Numbered from the stretch's first letter, positions 16,536 to 27,168 are shown. The stretch is DNA of 64,000 nucleotides from Paenibacillus xylanivorans (GCF_001280595.1 NZ_LITU01000034.1:1606-65605), one strand, 5' to 3'. The notes: generated from the sequence alone by a model not told the origin. Numbers and translations are program-made.

Positions 16536-19040
16536 ATGCTAGGACTTGTCAAAAAGATCTTCGGCGACATGAACGAACGTGATGTTAAACGTCTGATGAA
16601 GACAGTCGATGTGATCAATAAACTGGAACCACAACTTCAGGCTCTGTCTGATGACCAACTGAAAGCCAAAACGGATGAATTCCGTGCCCGCATCGAAAAG
16701 GGAGAAACAACGGATGAACTTCTTCCCGAGGCATTCGCAACCGTACGTGAGGCATCGCGTCGTGTGCTTGGCAAACGTCACTATGATGTACAGATGCTCG
16801 GAGGTATCGCCCTGCACGAAGGCCGTATTTCAGAGATGAAGACGGGTGAAGGTAAGACGCTGGTAGGAACACTTCCGGTATATCTGAACGCCCTGACGTC
16901 CAAAGGTGTGCATGTGGTTACAGTCAATGACTATTTGGCACAGCGGGATAGCCAGGAAATGGGACAAATTTATGAATTCATGGGCATGACGGTTGGGGTT
17001 AACCTGAGCGGTATGGACCATGCTTTGAAACAACATGCTTATGCATGTGATATTACGTACGGAACCAATAACGAATTTGGCTTTGACTATCTGCGTGACA
17101 ACATGGTGTTGTACAAAGAGCAGATGGTACAACGTCCATTGTTCTTCTGTATCATTGATGAAGTGGACTCCATTTTGGTCGATGAGGCACGTACGCCTTT
17201 GATCATTTCCGGACAAGCTCAGAAATCAACGGACCTGTATTATGCAGCCGACCGTTTCGTGAAACGTTTGGTTCCAGAAGAAGACTTTACGGTGGACATC
17301 AAGGTGAAATCCGTAGCGCTGACTGAAGCTGGTGTGGCGAAAGCGGAGAAAGCATTTGGTATCGAAAACTTGTATGATCATGCCAATGTTACGCTCAACC
17401 ATCACATCGTACAAGGATTGAAAGCGAACGTAATCATGCGTCGTGACGTTGACTATGTGGTGAGTGATGAAGAAGTTCTGATCGTCGATGAGTTCACAGG
17501 CCGTCTGATGGCAGGACGTCGTTATAGCGATGGATTGCACCAAGCAATTGAAGCCAAAGAAGGCATTGAAGTACAGAACGAGAGCATGACGCTTGCTACA
17601 ATTACATTCCAGAACTATTTCCGGATGTACCGCAAGCTTGCGGGAATGACGGGTACAGCGAAGACCGAGGAAGAAGAATTCAAAAAAATCTACGGTCTCG
17701 AAGTATTGCAGATTCCAACCAACCGTCCGAACAAACGGGATGACATGGCAGATGTTGTGTACAAGAGCATCGACGGCAAGTTTAAGGCGGTTGTGGAAGA
17801 GATCGTGGAACGCCACAGCAAAAACCAGCCAGTTCTGGTAGGTACAGTGTCCATTGAGAACTCAGAGCGTCTCTCTGACATGCTGAAGCGTCGTGGTGTT
17901 CGTCACCAGGTGTTGAATGCCAAGTATCACGCTGAAGAAGCGGAGATTATCACAGGAGCCGGACAAGCGGGTGCAGTAACGATTGCAACCAACATGGCTG
18001 GACGGGGTACGGATATTATCTTGGGCGAAGGTGTAGCTGAAGTGGGCGGCCTTCATATCATCGGTACAGAGCGTCATGAATCTCGTCGGATTGATAACCA
18101 GCTGCGTGGACGTGCAGGACGTCAGGGTGACCCGGGTTCTACACAGTTCTACCTGTCACTGGGTGATGAACTGATGAGACGTTTTGGTGCAGACAATGTA
18201 CTGAACATGATGGAGCGTCTTGGTTTTGAAGAAGACCAACCGATTGAGAGCCGGATGATTACCCGTGCGGTAGAGTCGGCGCAAAAGCGGGTTGAAGGTA
18301 ATAACTTTGACGTACGTAAAGTCGTTCTCCAATATGATGATGTTATGAACCAACAACGTGAAATTATATATAAACAGCGCCGCGAGGTGCTTGAGTCCGA
18401 GAATATCAAACAGATCGTTATGGATATGATCAAGCCTTCCATTGAACGAATCGTGGAAGCCCATTGTAGTGACGATATTCCGGAAAACTGGGAACTACAG
18501 GAAGTTGCCGACTACATGAACAGCAAATTGCTGGATGAAGGCTCAGTAACGAAGGATGATCTGTGGGGTAAGGAAGCAGAAGAGATTATCGACTTCCTGT
18601 TTGAGAAAGTTCAGAATAAGTACAATGCACGTGAAGAGCGAATTGGTGAAGAGATGGTTCGTGAGTTCGAGAAAGTGGTTGTGCTCCGCGCAGTAGATAG
18701 CAAATGGATGGATCATATTGATGCGATGGATCAATTGCGTCAAGGTATCCACCTTCGTGCGTACGGCGGTACAGATCCGCTGCGTGAGTACCAGTTCGAA
18801 GGCTTCGAAATGTTCCATCAGATGATTGCTTCGATTCAGGAAGAAGTAGCAACTTATGTGATGAGAGCACAAATCGAGAGCAACCAGGAGCGTCAAGCGG
18901 TTGTTGACGAAAGTCAGATCTCGACAAGCGGCGAACCTACGGAGAAACGTCCGGTAAAAGTGTCTGACCAAATCGGACGTAACGATGCTTGTCCATGTGG
19001 CAGCGGTAAAAAGTTTAAACACTGCCACGGTCAAGAGTAG
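16536..19040 (+). CDS. secA: Protein translocase ATPase SecA
   Basis: 834 residues. SecA drives preprotein export through SecYEG. Walker A (MKTGEGKT) and the [19 protein letters not shown] block define NBD1; [10 protein letters not shown] and [11 protein letters not shown] belong to NBD2; HSD/scaffold follows, and the C-terminus has the zinc motif [14 protein letters not shown] used for SecB/ribosome contact. The ATG at 16536 follows AAAGGGGT; an earlier in-frame start at 16488 has no RBS. Preceded by a long structured leader. Confidence 0.97.
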   Translation: MLGLVKKIFGDMNERDVKRLMKTVDVINKLEPQLQALSDDQLKAKTDEFRARIEKGETTDELLPEAFATVREASRRVLGKRHYDVQMLGGIALHEGRISEMKTGEGKTLVGTLPVYLNALTSKGVHVVTVNDYLAQRDSQEMGQIYEFMGMTVGVNLSGMDHALKQHAYACDITYGTNNEFGFDYLRDNMVLYKEQMVQRPLFFCIIDEVDSILVDEARTPLIISGQAQKSTDLYYAADRFVKRLVPEEDFTVDIKVKSVALTEAGVAKAEKAFGIENLYDHANVTLNHHIVQGLKANVIMRRDVDYVVSDEEVLIVDEFTGRLMAGRRYSDGLHQAIEAKEGIEVQNESMTLATITFQNYFRMYRKLAGMTGTAKTEEEEFKKIYGLEVLQIPTNRPNKRDDMADVVYKSIDGKFKAVVEEIVERHSKNQPVLVGTVSIENSERLSDMLKRRGVRHQVLNAKYHAEEAEIITGAGQAGAVTIATNMAGRGTDIILGEGVAEVGGLHIIGTERHESRRIDNQLRGRAGRQGDPGSTQFYLSLGDELMRRFGADNVLNMMERLGFEEDQPIESRMITRAVESAQKRVEGNNFDVRKVVLQYDDVMNQQREIIYKQRREVLESENIKQIVMDMIKPSIERIVEAHCSDDIPENWELQEVADYMNSKLLDEGSVTKDDLWGKEAEEIIDFLFEKVQNKYNAREERIGEEMVREFEKVVVLRAVDSKWMDHIDAMDQLRQGIHLRAYGGTDPLREYQFEGFEMFHQMIASIQEEVATYVMRAQIESNQERQAVVDESQISTSGEPTEKRPVKVSDQIGRNDACPCGSGKKFKHCHGQE

Positions 19041-19280
19041 TCCTGTCTCAACTTAAATAGAATGACATGAACGGCTCCTTGCAGCCGGGTATTCCAAATG
19101 ATCAAGTGAAGGATGCATAACCTGTAATTGGTGCATAGTTATAACTATGTGACCATGATCATGGAGAAGAGGATTGCCGATATATAGGTAACCTAGGCTC
19201 CAAGGTGAAGCATCTGATACTTGATCTGGAGGAATGCCCTGGATGCGGGGAGCTTATCTTAATGAAAAGAGGAATTGCAC

Positions 19281-20394
19281 ATGATCGATCCAAGCGTGAA
19301 GCAGGACCTGCGTGAAATAGGCAAGAAACTAACAAATCTTAGGGGGTCTCTTTGACTTAGATCTTAAGCAAGAGATGATTGAGAACTTCGAAGTGAAGAT
19401 GTCCGCCCCGGATTTCTGGGATGATAATGATAAGGCACAAGCCTTAATTGCCGAGCTGAACGCAGTGAAGGGCTCTGTGGACCAATACACCAAGTTGCAG
19501 CAGGATTATGACGATGCGGTGATGATGGCAGAGCTGGCCGACGAAGAAGGCGATGATGACCTGGCCGTGGAGATCGGCAACAGTGTAACAGCCATCGTGA
19601 GCAAGGTAGGTGAGTTCGAACTTCAGCTTCTCCTGAATCAGCCGTATGACAAGATGAATGCGATTCTGGAGCTTCACCCGGGTGCTGGTGGTACCGAATC
19701 ACAGGACTGGGGACAGATGCTGATGCGGATGTACACGCGCTGGGCCGAGAAGCGTGGCTTCAAGGTTGAGGTGCTGGATTATCTGGCAGGAGATGAAGCA
19801 GGAATCAAGAGTGTCACGTTATCCATCAAGGGGCATAACGCTTATGGGTATCTGAAAGCCGAAAAGGGTGTCCACCGATTGGTGCGGATATCACCTTTTG
19901 ACTCCTCTGGACGTAGGCATACTTCCTTCGTATCCTGTGATGTGGTTCCTGAGATTGATGACACGATTGAATTGGACATTCGAACAGAAGATCTCAAGAT
20001 CGATACGTACCGTGCGAGTGGCGCAGGTGGACAGCATATCAACACCACCGACTCAGCCGTACGGATTACTCACCTTCCAACAGGTGTGGTGGTAACGTGT
20101 CAGAATGAACGTTCACAGATCAAGAACCGTGAGCGGGCGATGACGATGCTCCGTTCGAAATTGTATGAGCGTAAAATAGAAGAACAAAAACAGCATCTGG
20201 ACGAAATCCGAGGGGAACAGTCGGAAATTGCGTGGGGTAGCCAGATTCGCTCCTATGTGTTCCATCCCTATAGTATGGTAAAGGATCACCGTACGAGCGT
20301 AGAGACGGGAAACACTGGTGCAGTAATGGATGGCGACCTCGATGGATTCATCGATGGTTATTTGCGCAGCCAGATTAAAGTAGATACCGATTAA
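19281..20394 (+). CDS. prfB: Peptide chain release factor 2 (programmed +1 frameshift)
   Basis: RF2 releases peptides at UGA and UAA. The short first frame starts at ATG 19281 and runs to an in-frame TGA at 19353-19355. The site reads AGGGGG-TCT-CTT-TGA-C, the classic autoregulatory +1 slip: the ribosome skips T19353 and continues as GAC TTA GAT. The product is 370 residues (24 + 346). Domain landmarks are the codon-recognition SPF motif ([15 protein letters not shown]) and [15 protein letters not shown] with the catalytic GGQ. An ATG at 19375 is only internal. Confidence 0.96.
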
Positions 20395-20494
20395 TCAAAA
20401 GTTCCTGTATAGACCTGATACGTGTAGACGTATGCTGGTGTATATAGGGGCTTTTTTTTGAGCATATATACAAAAAAAAGGAGAGCACGATGAC

Positions 20495-21400
20495 ATGCAA
20501 CAGCAACAGCAGTTACAAAATAATCGCAAAAAGAGGTTAACTACCCTCATTCCCCTGAACGGCCCATGGAGAAACGTTGTAGATACCGTATCCATCATAT
20601 TAGGTTCGTTTTTGATCGCCGTGGCCTTTAATTTATTTTTACTTCCGAACCAGATTGCTTCAGGTGGGGTATCCGGGTTATCGATATTGGGCAAACAATG
20701 GCTGGGGCTTGAACCGGCATTCACCCAGTGGGCTATTAATATTCCGCTTCTGATCGCGGGTTTTCTCCTGATTGGCAAGCAGTATGGTATACGTTCTGTA
20801 CTCGGCAGTATAGTACTTCCTCTGTTGGTATTTCTCACGAAAGACTGGGCTGTTCCAACAACGAATCCACTGCTCGGTTCACTCTATGGAGGAATTGGGG
20901 TTGGTCTCGGAATTGGGATCGTCTATCGGGGGAGAGGTTCAACAGGAGGTATGAGTATCCTCGCCAGAATCGTGCAAAAGTACAGTGGGCTGAGTTACTC
21001 TCTTTGCGTCGTGATGATGGATGCTACGGTCATTATTATGGCTGCCTTTGTACTGTCATTGGAACAGTCCCTCTTTGCTTTGATTGGGTTATACGTTACC
21101 GGAAAAGTTATTGATGCTGTCGAGATGGGGCTTGGTTACTCGAAGGTAGCTTACATTATTTCCAACCAGACCGAACCGATTACGAAGGTGATTTTGGATG
21201 ATCTGGATCGCGGATTGACGAAGCTGGAGGCAAAAGGTGGCTACACCGACGATCAGCGAACCGTACTAATGGTGGTCGTTGGACAGAATGAGGTGCCGAG
21301 ACTAAAAGCTTTAATTCGGTCCGTGGACCCTGGGGCTTTTGTCATTATTAGCAATGCGCATGAAGTACTGGGTGAAGGCTTTAAGCGTGGGGAATTGTAA
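20495..21400 (+). CDS. YitT family membrane protein
   Basis: 301 residues: a Gln/Asn-rich start, then five or so hydrophobic segments (SIILGSFLIAVAFNLFLLP; YGGIGVGLGIGIVYRGRGSTGG) and a C-terminal soluble domain of the DUF2179 type (KGGYTDDQRTVLMVVVGQNEVPRLKALI). YitT/YpjC-type proteins are conserved in Firmicutes; transport role unknown. RBS AAGGAG 11 bases before the ATG. It follows prfB by about 100 bases, with a weak hairpin and T run between. Confidence 0.88.
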   Translation: MQQQQQLQNNRKKRLTTLIPLNGPWRNVVDTVSIILGSFLIAVAFNLFLLPNQIASGGVSGLSILGKQWLGLEPAFTQWAINIPLLIAGFLLIGKQYGIRSVLGSIVLPLLVFLTKDWAVPTTNPLLGSLYGGIGVGLGIGIVYRGRGSTGGMSILARIVQKYSGLSYSLCVVMMDATVIIMAAFVLSLEQSLFALIGLYVTGKVIDAVEMGLGYSKVAYIISNQTEPITKVILDDLDRGLTKLEAKGGYTDDQRTVLMVVVGQNEVPRLKALIRSVDPGAFVIISNAHEVLGEGFKRGEL

Positions 21401-21506
21401 GGTACAGCGAGTAGGGCACTCTATAATTGAACTTAACATTCACTTGATAACGGAGATCAGTGTAGAGGTCTTTCGTTTAACTTTAAGCAAGTAAAGATAT
21501 GATCTA

Positions 21507-21562
21507 AAAAAAGCAGGTACTCCTCCACCAGACATGGCTGGAAGGGAAGTACCTGCTTTTTG
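21507..21562. terminator. Bidirectional terminator between yitT-like gene and cls
   Basis: AAAAAGCAGGTACT / AGTACCTGCTTTTT stem with flanking A and T runs, serving both convergent genes. Confidence 0.92.
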
Positions 21563-21622
21563 TTTTGACTTTTGAAACGAAAATCACTGTACTCCTTACT
21601 GTATCTACTATAACTAATGTAT

Positions 21623-23071
21623 CTACAGAATGGGAGACAGCAGACGAGAAATCGCTTCTTTAAATTTGATCTTCACACTGCGTTTATTGTATTCATCAAG
21701 CGTCATCTCACGGGATACAAGAAGATCATGCTCAAATGTCTGCACAAGAGTAGTCGCAATCGCTTCATCATACATAAATGCATTCACCTCAAAGTTCAGA
21801 CGGAAGCTGCGGTAATCAATATTAGCGGTTCCCACGGATGCCACCATACTGTCGATAATGAGCGTTTTGGCATGAATAAAGCCGTTATCGTATATAAATA
21901 CGGTTGCCCCTACTTTTAACAACTCACCGATATAAGATAGCGTAGCCCAATATACGAAGGCGTGATCCGGTTTATTTGGAATCATAATGCGAACATCGAT
22001 CCCTGACAGGCATGCAAGACGAATGGCTTCGAATACACTGGCATCCGGGATAAAATAAGGCGTCTGAATCAGAATGGAGTGTTTGGCTCCATTAATCATT
22101 TTTAGATAACTGTTCTTGATGTGCTCTGTCTCAGCATCCGGTCCGCTGGATACAATCTGCATGGCAGTTGTTCCTGTACCCTCAATATGAGGGAAATGCG
22201 CCGGAACATACGGGGTATCATGCTGCTTGGACGCTTCATTCCAATCGAGAAGAAAACGGGTCTGAAGTGCATGAACAGCGTTCCCTTGAATACGCAAATG
22301 AGTATCGCGCCAGTAACCGAACTTGGAATTCAAGCCGAGATATTCATCCCCTACATTAAACCCGCCTGTATATCCAAGGTTGCCATCAATGATGACGATT
22401 TTACGATGATTTCGGTAATTCATACGCAGGTTGATCAGACTGAATTTGGATGGGAAAAAGACTTCAACCAAACCGCCTGCTTCGCGCAATTCTTTGAAAA
22501 AGCGTTTGGATACCCGCCGTGAGCCGAGTGCGTCATATAGCAGACGAACTTTGACGCCTTCCTTCGCTTTGCGGATGAGTGCATCCCGGATTCTTTTACC
22601 GAGTCGGTCACCTCTATAAATGTAGTATTGCACATGAACATGATCCTGCGCTGCCTCGATATCATCGAGCAACCGCTGGAATTTGTCTGTCCCGTCCGTG
22701 ATAATTTCGACCGCATTGTCTTCGGTCAACAGAGCGTCGTTCTGCTTCAGGTTCATATAGATCATGTCCTGACTACTCTCTGTTGCTTGATTACGAAAGG
22801 GTGTTCGGTTGTCTTGCAGTTGATTAAGCTGGGCAGCAATGCGTTCTTCAAGCCCGAGCTTCTTGCGCTCTTTCCACTGGAAAAGCCGGTAGCGCGTCAG
22901 ATTTTGCCCTGTTAATAGATAGAGTACAAACCCGAACACCGGAATAAAGTTCAAGACGAGCAGCCAAGCCCAGGATGCACTCGCATCCTTTCGTTCGAAG
23001 AAAACGACCGCTGCTGCGAAAATAATATTCAGGCCCAAGAGTACAACAAGTAAAATGGATTCGATATGCAC
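21623..23071 (-). CDS. cls: Cardiolipin synthase (phospholipase D type)
   Basis: 482 residues. Two N-terminal membrane helices (ILLVVLLGLNIIFAAAVVFF; WAWLLVLNFIPVFGFVLYLL), then two HKD catalytic motifs: HRKIVIIDGNLGYTGG and HAKTLIIDSMVASVGTAN. It joins two phosphatidylglycerols into cardiolipin plus glycerol at the membrane. Length and layout match bacterial ClsA/YwnE. Monocistronic on the minus strand. Confidence 0.95.
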   Translation of the reverse strand: MHIESILLVVLLGLNIIFAAAVVFFERKDASASWAWLLVLNFIPVFGFVLYLLTGQNLTRYRLFQWKERKKLGLEERIAAQLNQLQDNRTPFRNQATESSQDMIYMNLKQNDALLTEDNAVEIITDGTDKFQRLLDDIEAAQDHVHVQYYIYRGDRLGKRIRDALIRKAKEGVKVRLLYDALGSRRVSKRFFKELREAGGLVEVFFPSKFSLINLRMNYRNHRKIVIIDGNLGYTGGFNVGDEYLGLNSKFGYWRDTHLRIQGNAVHALQTRFLLDWNEASKQHDTPYVPAHFPHIEGTGTTAMQIVSSGPDAETEHIKNSYLKMINGAKHSILIQTPYFIPDASVFEAIRLACLSGIDVRIMIPNKPDHAFVYWATLSYIGELLKVGATVFIYDNGFIHAKTLIIDSMVASVGTANIDYRSFRLNFEVNAFMYDEAIATTLVQTFEHDLLVSREMTLDEYNKRSVKIKFKEAISRLLSPIL

Positions 23072-23402
23072 TGTAGTCCCCCATGTCTCATAATGACCAT
23101 CATGAATCCATTCATAAACCCTTCTCTCGTGTAGATTGAATATGAATTAGACCCTGGTTGTAATGTTTCCTATAATACGTATTTTAGCAGAAGTATACGG
23201 GTTCGTCCGCAGATGTTGGAAAGATATGTTCGGGATACAACATTATTCGTGTTAAATTGATGGTAGAGTGTTGTATTTATATAACTAGAGTCGTATAATA
23301 ATACACAAATATGCATAGAAGCGACGGAATTGCTGTATGAATGCCTCATAGGGATATCAATACAGTATAAGTAGCGCATACAACGAGATTGGGGGAGCGA
23401 GA
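23072..23402. other. Divergent region between cls and argC
   Basis: 331 bases holding the argC promoter (23271-23299) and presumably the cls promoter. TATGAAT/CATGAAT half-sites resembling arginine-repressor boxes occur near 23100 and 23335, but neither has a proper second half. Confidence 0.5.
23271..23299 (+). promoter_or_regulatory. Promoter of the arg cluster
   Basis: TTGTAT (23271-23276), 17-base spacer, TATAAT (23294-23299), about 100 bases before the argC start. Confidence 0.65.
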
Positions 23403-24452
23403 GTGAATAACAAATTAAAAGTGGCAATCGTCGGTTCCACCGGCTACGGCGGGGTGGAGCTGATTCGTTTTTTCCAGAACCATCCGCAGGTTGAAATTAC
23501 TTCAGTAATCTCTTCATCCAGCAGTGGTGAGTCCATCGCAGATGGATTCCCGCATTTGACGGACGTGATTCTGAGGCCGCTCGACGGTGTAGACCCGGCT
23601 GAGATTGCAAGTCGTGCAGATCTGGTGTTCACAGCGACCCCGTCTGGTGTAAGCGCGAAGCTCGTTCCGAGCCTGCTTGAAGCAGGTCTTAAGGTCATCG
23701 ATCTGTCTGGAGATTTCAGACTTAAGGATGGAACGGTGTATGAAGAGTGGTATAAACATCCAGCACCATCTGCTTCATTGTTGGAACAGGCGGTATACGG
23801 TATGGCAGAGGTGTATGGGGACGAAGTGAAGGGCAAGAACTTTATTTCCAACCCAGGCTGCTACCCAACGGCTACGTTACTCGGATTGATTCCAGCTGTT
23901 GAGGCGGGATGGAATGATTCTACCAGTATCATTATTGATGCCAAATCCGGCGTGTCGGGTGCGGGACGGGGAACAAGTCTGACGAATCATTATGCAGAAA
24001 TGAATGAGAATTTCAAAGCATACAAACTCAATAAACATCAGCATATTCCCGAAATCGAGCAAGTGCTGGGCAATATCACTGGAACTCCAGTCACAGTAAC
24101 GTTCACAACGCAGCTGGTGCCGATGACGCGTGGGATCATGAGTACGATGTACGCCAATCTAATTGGTGAACACAGTGACCGCGAAATCGTTGATCTGTAC
24201 CGCAAATATTATGAGAATCGGCCTTTCGTGCGCGTACGTGAGCCGGGGATCTGGCCTTCAACGAAGGAAGTGTACGGATCGAACTATTGTGATATCGGAT
24301 TTGCCGCTGATCCTCGTACAGGTCGTTTGACGATTATTTCGGTTATCGACAACCTGGTGAAAGGTGCATCCGGGCAAGCCATTCAAAATATGAACCTGAT
24401 GATGGGATGGGAGGAGAACCTCGGGCTGAACATGACGCCGGTATATCCATAA
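23403..24452 (+). CDS. argC: N-acetyl-gamma-glutamyl-phosphate reductase
   Basis: 349 residues. Reduces N-acetylglutamyl phosphate with NADPH in ornithine synthesis. NAD(P)-binding start VAIVGSTGYGGVELIRFFQ and catalytic cysteine in SNPGCYPTATLLGL; C-terminal HQHIPEIEQVL block is typical. GTG start behind GGGGGAGCGAGA. First gene of the arginine cluster. Confidence 0.97.
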   Translation: MNNKLKVAIVGSTGYGGVELIRFFQNHPQVEITSVISSSSSGESIADGFPHLTDVILRPLDGVDPAEIASRADLVFTATPSGVSAKLVPSLLEAGLKVIDLSGDFRLKDGTVYEEWYKHPAPSASLLEQAVYGMAEVYGDEVKGKNFISNPGCYPTATLLGLIPAVEAGWNDSTSIIIDAKSGVSGAGRGTSLTNHYAEMNENFKAYKLNKHQHIPEIEQVLGNITGTPVTVTFTTQLVPMTRGIMSTMYANLIGEHSDREIVDLYRKYYENRPFVRVREPGIWPSTKEVYGSNYCDIGFAADPRTGRLTIISVIDNLVKGASGQAIQNMNLMMGWEENLGLNMTPVYP

Positions 24453-24568
24453 GGTTTTGAATTATTGGGAGAGCGTCTAGACGCAATTCCGGAACCATGT
24501 GGGGAAGGTCGATCAGGCAAAGCAAGCGGATAATCGGCATGCAGCCGAACGCATACGGGGGATAACAT

Positions 24569-25807
24569 ATGGGAACGAATGTGGAGCAACAGGCTTTTAC
24601 GATAGTTGAGAACGGAACGATTGTAACCCCGCGCGGGTTTACTGCTGGCGGACTGCATTGTGGTTTGAAAAAAACATCTCGTAACGACATCGGTGCAATC
24701 CGCTGTGACGTGCCGGCAACTGCAGCTGCGGTGTATACAACGAACGTATTCCAGGCAGCACCTTTGAAAGTCACGCGTGAGAGCTTGAGCAATGGGCGCC
24801 TTCAGGCAGTCATCGTGAACAGTGGAAACGCCAATGCCTGTACCGGACAACAGGGTGAAGAGGATGCCTACGCCATGCGTACGGCGACTGCACGTGAACT
24901 GGGCGTAGCGGAAGAGGATGTTGCTGTCGCTTCCACAGGTGTCATTGGTGAATTGCTGAAGATGGACGCTGTGCACTCGGGGATTAGCGGACTTCCGGCA
25001 CGCTTGGGCAAGGAAGCAGAAGAAGCGGAACATTTTTCCCAAGCTATTTTGACTACTGATCTGGTGAAAAAAGAAGCCTGCGTCGCCGTTGAGGTGAACG
25101 GCAAAACGATTACGATTGCAGGTGCTGCCAAGGGATCGGGGATGATTCATCCGAATATGGCAACCATGCTGGCCTTTATGACCTCGGATGCGGTCATTGG
25201 CGCAGAAGCGTTGCAGCGTCTGCTGCGCCAGGCGACGAATCATACTTTCAACATGATTACGGTGGATGGAGATACGAGCACGAACGACATGCTTGTAGCG
25301 ATGTCCAGTGGACTGGCAGGAAACGAAGAGCTGACCACGGAGCATCCGGATTGGGAAGCTTTTGCTGCCGGATTTACTTATGTGTGCGAAGTGCTTGCCA
25401 AAGCCATTGCGCGCGATGGCGAAGGAGCAACCAAGCTGGTTGAGGTACAGGTAACGGGTGCGGTAAGTGATGAATCCGCGCAAGCCATTGCGAAGACCGT
25501 CATTGGATCGAGTTTGGTGAAATCCGCCATGTTTGGCGCTGATGCCAACTGGGGACGAATTATTGCAGCTGTAGGGCGCGCAGGACAGCCGGTGAACCCG
25601 GAGACGGTTGATATCCGTCTGGGAGAGATCTCTGTACTTGCTCAATCCCGTCCAGTCGTATTCGACGAAGAAGTGGCTCTGGCCTACTTGCAGACCGATA
25701 CCGTACGCATTGTGGTCGATCTGAACCACGGCGAGGGAACAGCCATAGCTTGGGGCTGTGACCTGACGTACGACTATGTACGAATCAACGCGGCATACCG
25801 CACGTAA
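24569..25807 (+). CDS. argJ: Bifunctional ornithine acetyltransferase / N-acetylglutamate synthase
   Basis: 412 residues. Recycles the acetyl group from acetylornithine to glutamate. The self-cleavage/nucleophile site is the Thr in GMIHPNMATMLAFM; other landmarks are NSGNANACTGQQG and VDGDTSTNDM. With argJ present no separate argA or argE is needed. Intergenic gap to argC 116 bases without clear signals. Confidence 0.97.
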   Translation: MGTNVEQQAFTIVENGTIVTPRGFTAGGLHCGLKKTSRNDIGAIRCDVPATAAAVYTTNVFQAAPLKVTRESLSNGRLQAVIVNSGNANACTGQQGEEDAYAMRTATARELGVAEEDVAVASTGVIGELLKMDAVHSGISGLPARLGKEAEEAEHFSQAILTTDLVKKEACVAVEVNGKTITIAGAAKGSGMIHPNMATMLAFMTSDAVIGAEALQRLLRQATNHTFNMITVDGDTSTNDMLVAMSSGLAGNEELTTEHPDWEAFAAGFTYVCEVLAKAIARDGEGATKLVEVQVTGAVSDESAQAIAKTVIGSSLVKSAMFGADANWGRIIAAVGRAGQPVNPETVDIRLGEISVLAQSRPVVFDEEVALAYLQTDTVRIVVDLNHGEGTAIAWGCDLTYDYVRINAAYRT

Positions 25808-25938
25808 TAAGTATTACGCATTTATTTTATTGAAGCTAACAGCTTCCTTATGAGAAGCTGTTTCGCAAATATATAGAAAATGTATAAGGATTGAACTTTA
25901 TTTGGTAGTTGATAACTGGCGAAGGCAGTGGAGAAGAC

Positions 25939-26045
25939 GGAATCGATTCTGTAGAAGCGAAGCGTTCGCCTTTGTCTCCGGGTTTTACCCTCCAAAGAGG
26001 GTAATCGAAAAAACCTGGAGACAACAGCGATCAAAAGAACGATCC
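25939..26045 (+). repeat. Structured dispersed element, copy B (upstream of argB)
   Basis: Core stem TTGTCTCC-G-GGTTTT / AAAACC-T-GGAGACAA with inner ACCCTC / GAGGGT hairpin, preceded by AGAAGCGAAGCGTTCGCC and followed by ACAGCGATCA. Compared with copies A and C, two stem pairs are changed on both sides. It occupies most of the 321-base argJ-argB gap and ends about 85 bases before argB. Confidence 0.85.
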
Positions 26046-26128
26046 GGATTCGGAACGGTCAGCCATCGAATATCGCATCAATTAAGTGTTATGCCCTTTA
26101 GAACTTTTTAAACGAAAGGAGTGCCCTC

Positions 26129-26968
26129 ATGAATTCAACATTGCAAAATGAGAGTATCGGAACTGAGGCAGGTGCCGAGAAGCAGACGTTTGTTATGAAA
26201 TGTGGAGGCAGCACACTGGCGGCATTGCCTGAATCCTTTTTTGCAGATCTGCGTGACTTGCAGTCCAAGGGAACTCAGCCTGTCATCGTGCATGGCGGCG
26301 GCCCGGCGATCTCGGATAATTTAGCGAAGCTGGGCATTGAGACCGAGTTCGTGAACGGATTGCGTAAAACAACGGAACCTGTGCTGGATGTTGTGGAGAT
26401 GGTTCTTGCAGGGAGTATTAACAAACAGATCGTACGCCTTATCCAACGTGTTGGTGGACGTGCGCTGGGTTTGTCGGGCGTGGACGGTGGTTTGATCCAG
26501 GCGAAACCGGTTAGCAACCATGCAGAGATTGGCTGGGTAGGTGACGTAACGGGCGTTAACGCAGAGATTATTCAAGGTATCGTGGATATGGGCTATATGC
26601 CAGTTATCGCTCCAGTTGGTGTGGATGCATCTGGCCAGCGCTATAACATCAATGCGGATACAGCCGCAGGTGCGGTAGCTTCCCATCTCGGAGTTAGCCG
26701 GATGATTGTAGTAACCGATGTTCCTGGCATCATGAAGACCGCAGGCGGCGAGAAAAAAGTATTGGCAACTGTCTCCGTACAGGAGATTGAAGATATGATT
26801 CAAACCGGAGAAATCTATGGCGGTATGATTCCAAAGGTGCGTGCAGCGATCGCCTGTATTCAAGGGAAAGTGCGTGAGGTCATCATTGTAGACGGCAGCG
26901 AACCACAGATCCTGAGCCGTGTGCTTGGCGGAGAAACGATCGGAACCCGAATTATCCGTATGCAGTAA
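26129..26968 (+). CDS. argB: Acetylglutamate kinase
   Basis: 279 residues. Phosphorylates N-acetylglutamate, the second step of ornithine synthesis. Amino acid kinase fold with KCGGSTLA at the phosphate-binding start, VHGGGPAISDNL for substrate, and TDVPGIM near the nucleotide site. A 25-residue N-terminal tail precedes the kinase core. RBS AAAGGAGTG. Confidence 0.96.
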   Translation: MNSTLQNESIGTEAGAEKQTFVMKCGGSTLAALPESFFADLRDLQSKGTQPVIVHGGGPAISDNLAKLGIETEFVNGLRKTTEPVLDVVEMVLAGSINKQIVRLIQRVGGRALGLSGVDGGLIQAKPVSNHAEIGWVGDVTGVNAEIIQGIVDMGYMPVIAPVGVDASGQRYNINADTAAGAVASHLGVSRMIVVTDVPGIMKTAGGEKKVLATVSVQEIEDMIQTGEIYGGMIPKVRAAIACIQGKVREVIIVDGSEPQILSRVLGGETIGTRIIRMQ

Positions 26969-27057
26969 GGCGCGATCTTGTGATTACAGATAAATCAACA
27001 TTATGTACATGGCATTTTTTATATAAGATGAACTGGACATGACACGATAACGGAGAG

Positions 27058-27168
27058 TGCAGAACCAATCTGAAGAAGCGAAGCGTCCGCCTTTATCCCC
27101 GGATTTTACCCTCTATTAAAGGGATCGAAAAAATCCGGGGATAACAGCGGTCGGAAGATGGTACTGCA
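27058..27168 (+). repeat. Structured dispersed element, copy C (upstream of argD)
   Basis: Core stem TTATCCCCGGATTTT / AAAATCCGGGGATAA (perfect), inner CCCT / AGGG, second stem CGTCCGC / GCGGTCG, outer stem TGCAG ... CTGCA with ACCA / TGGT. AGAAGCGAAGCG lies between outer and second stems. Fills most of the 280-base argB-argD gap; ends 83 bases before argD. Confidence 0.87.

Noticed and set aside
19174-19184. GCCGATAT, a perfect SigD -10 sequence, between secA and prfB
   Set aside because: No TAAA-type -35 occurs 14-17 bases upstream, and prfB is not a motility gene.
20490-20540. 16-codon frame starting at ATG 20490 overlapping the yitT-like gene start
   Set aside because: It is out of frame with the membrane protein and most likely chance, although its RBS spacing is acceptable.
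23098-23350. CATGAAT and TATGAAT half-sites before argC resembling arginine-repressor boxes
   Set aside because: The second halves do not fit the 18-bp ARG box spacing, so they were not annotated as operators.
24383-25729. 448-codon open frame on the minus strand opposite argJ
   Set aside because: It is a shadow of the argJ codon pattern, with no RBS and a Cys/His/Ser-rich composition unlike a protein.
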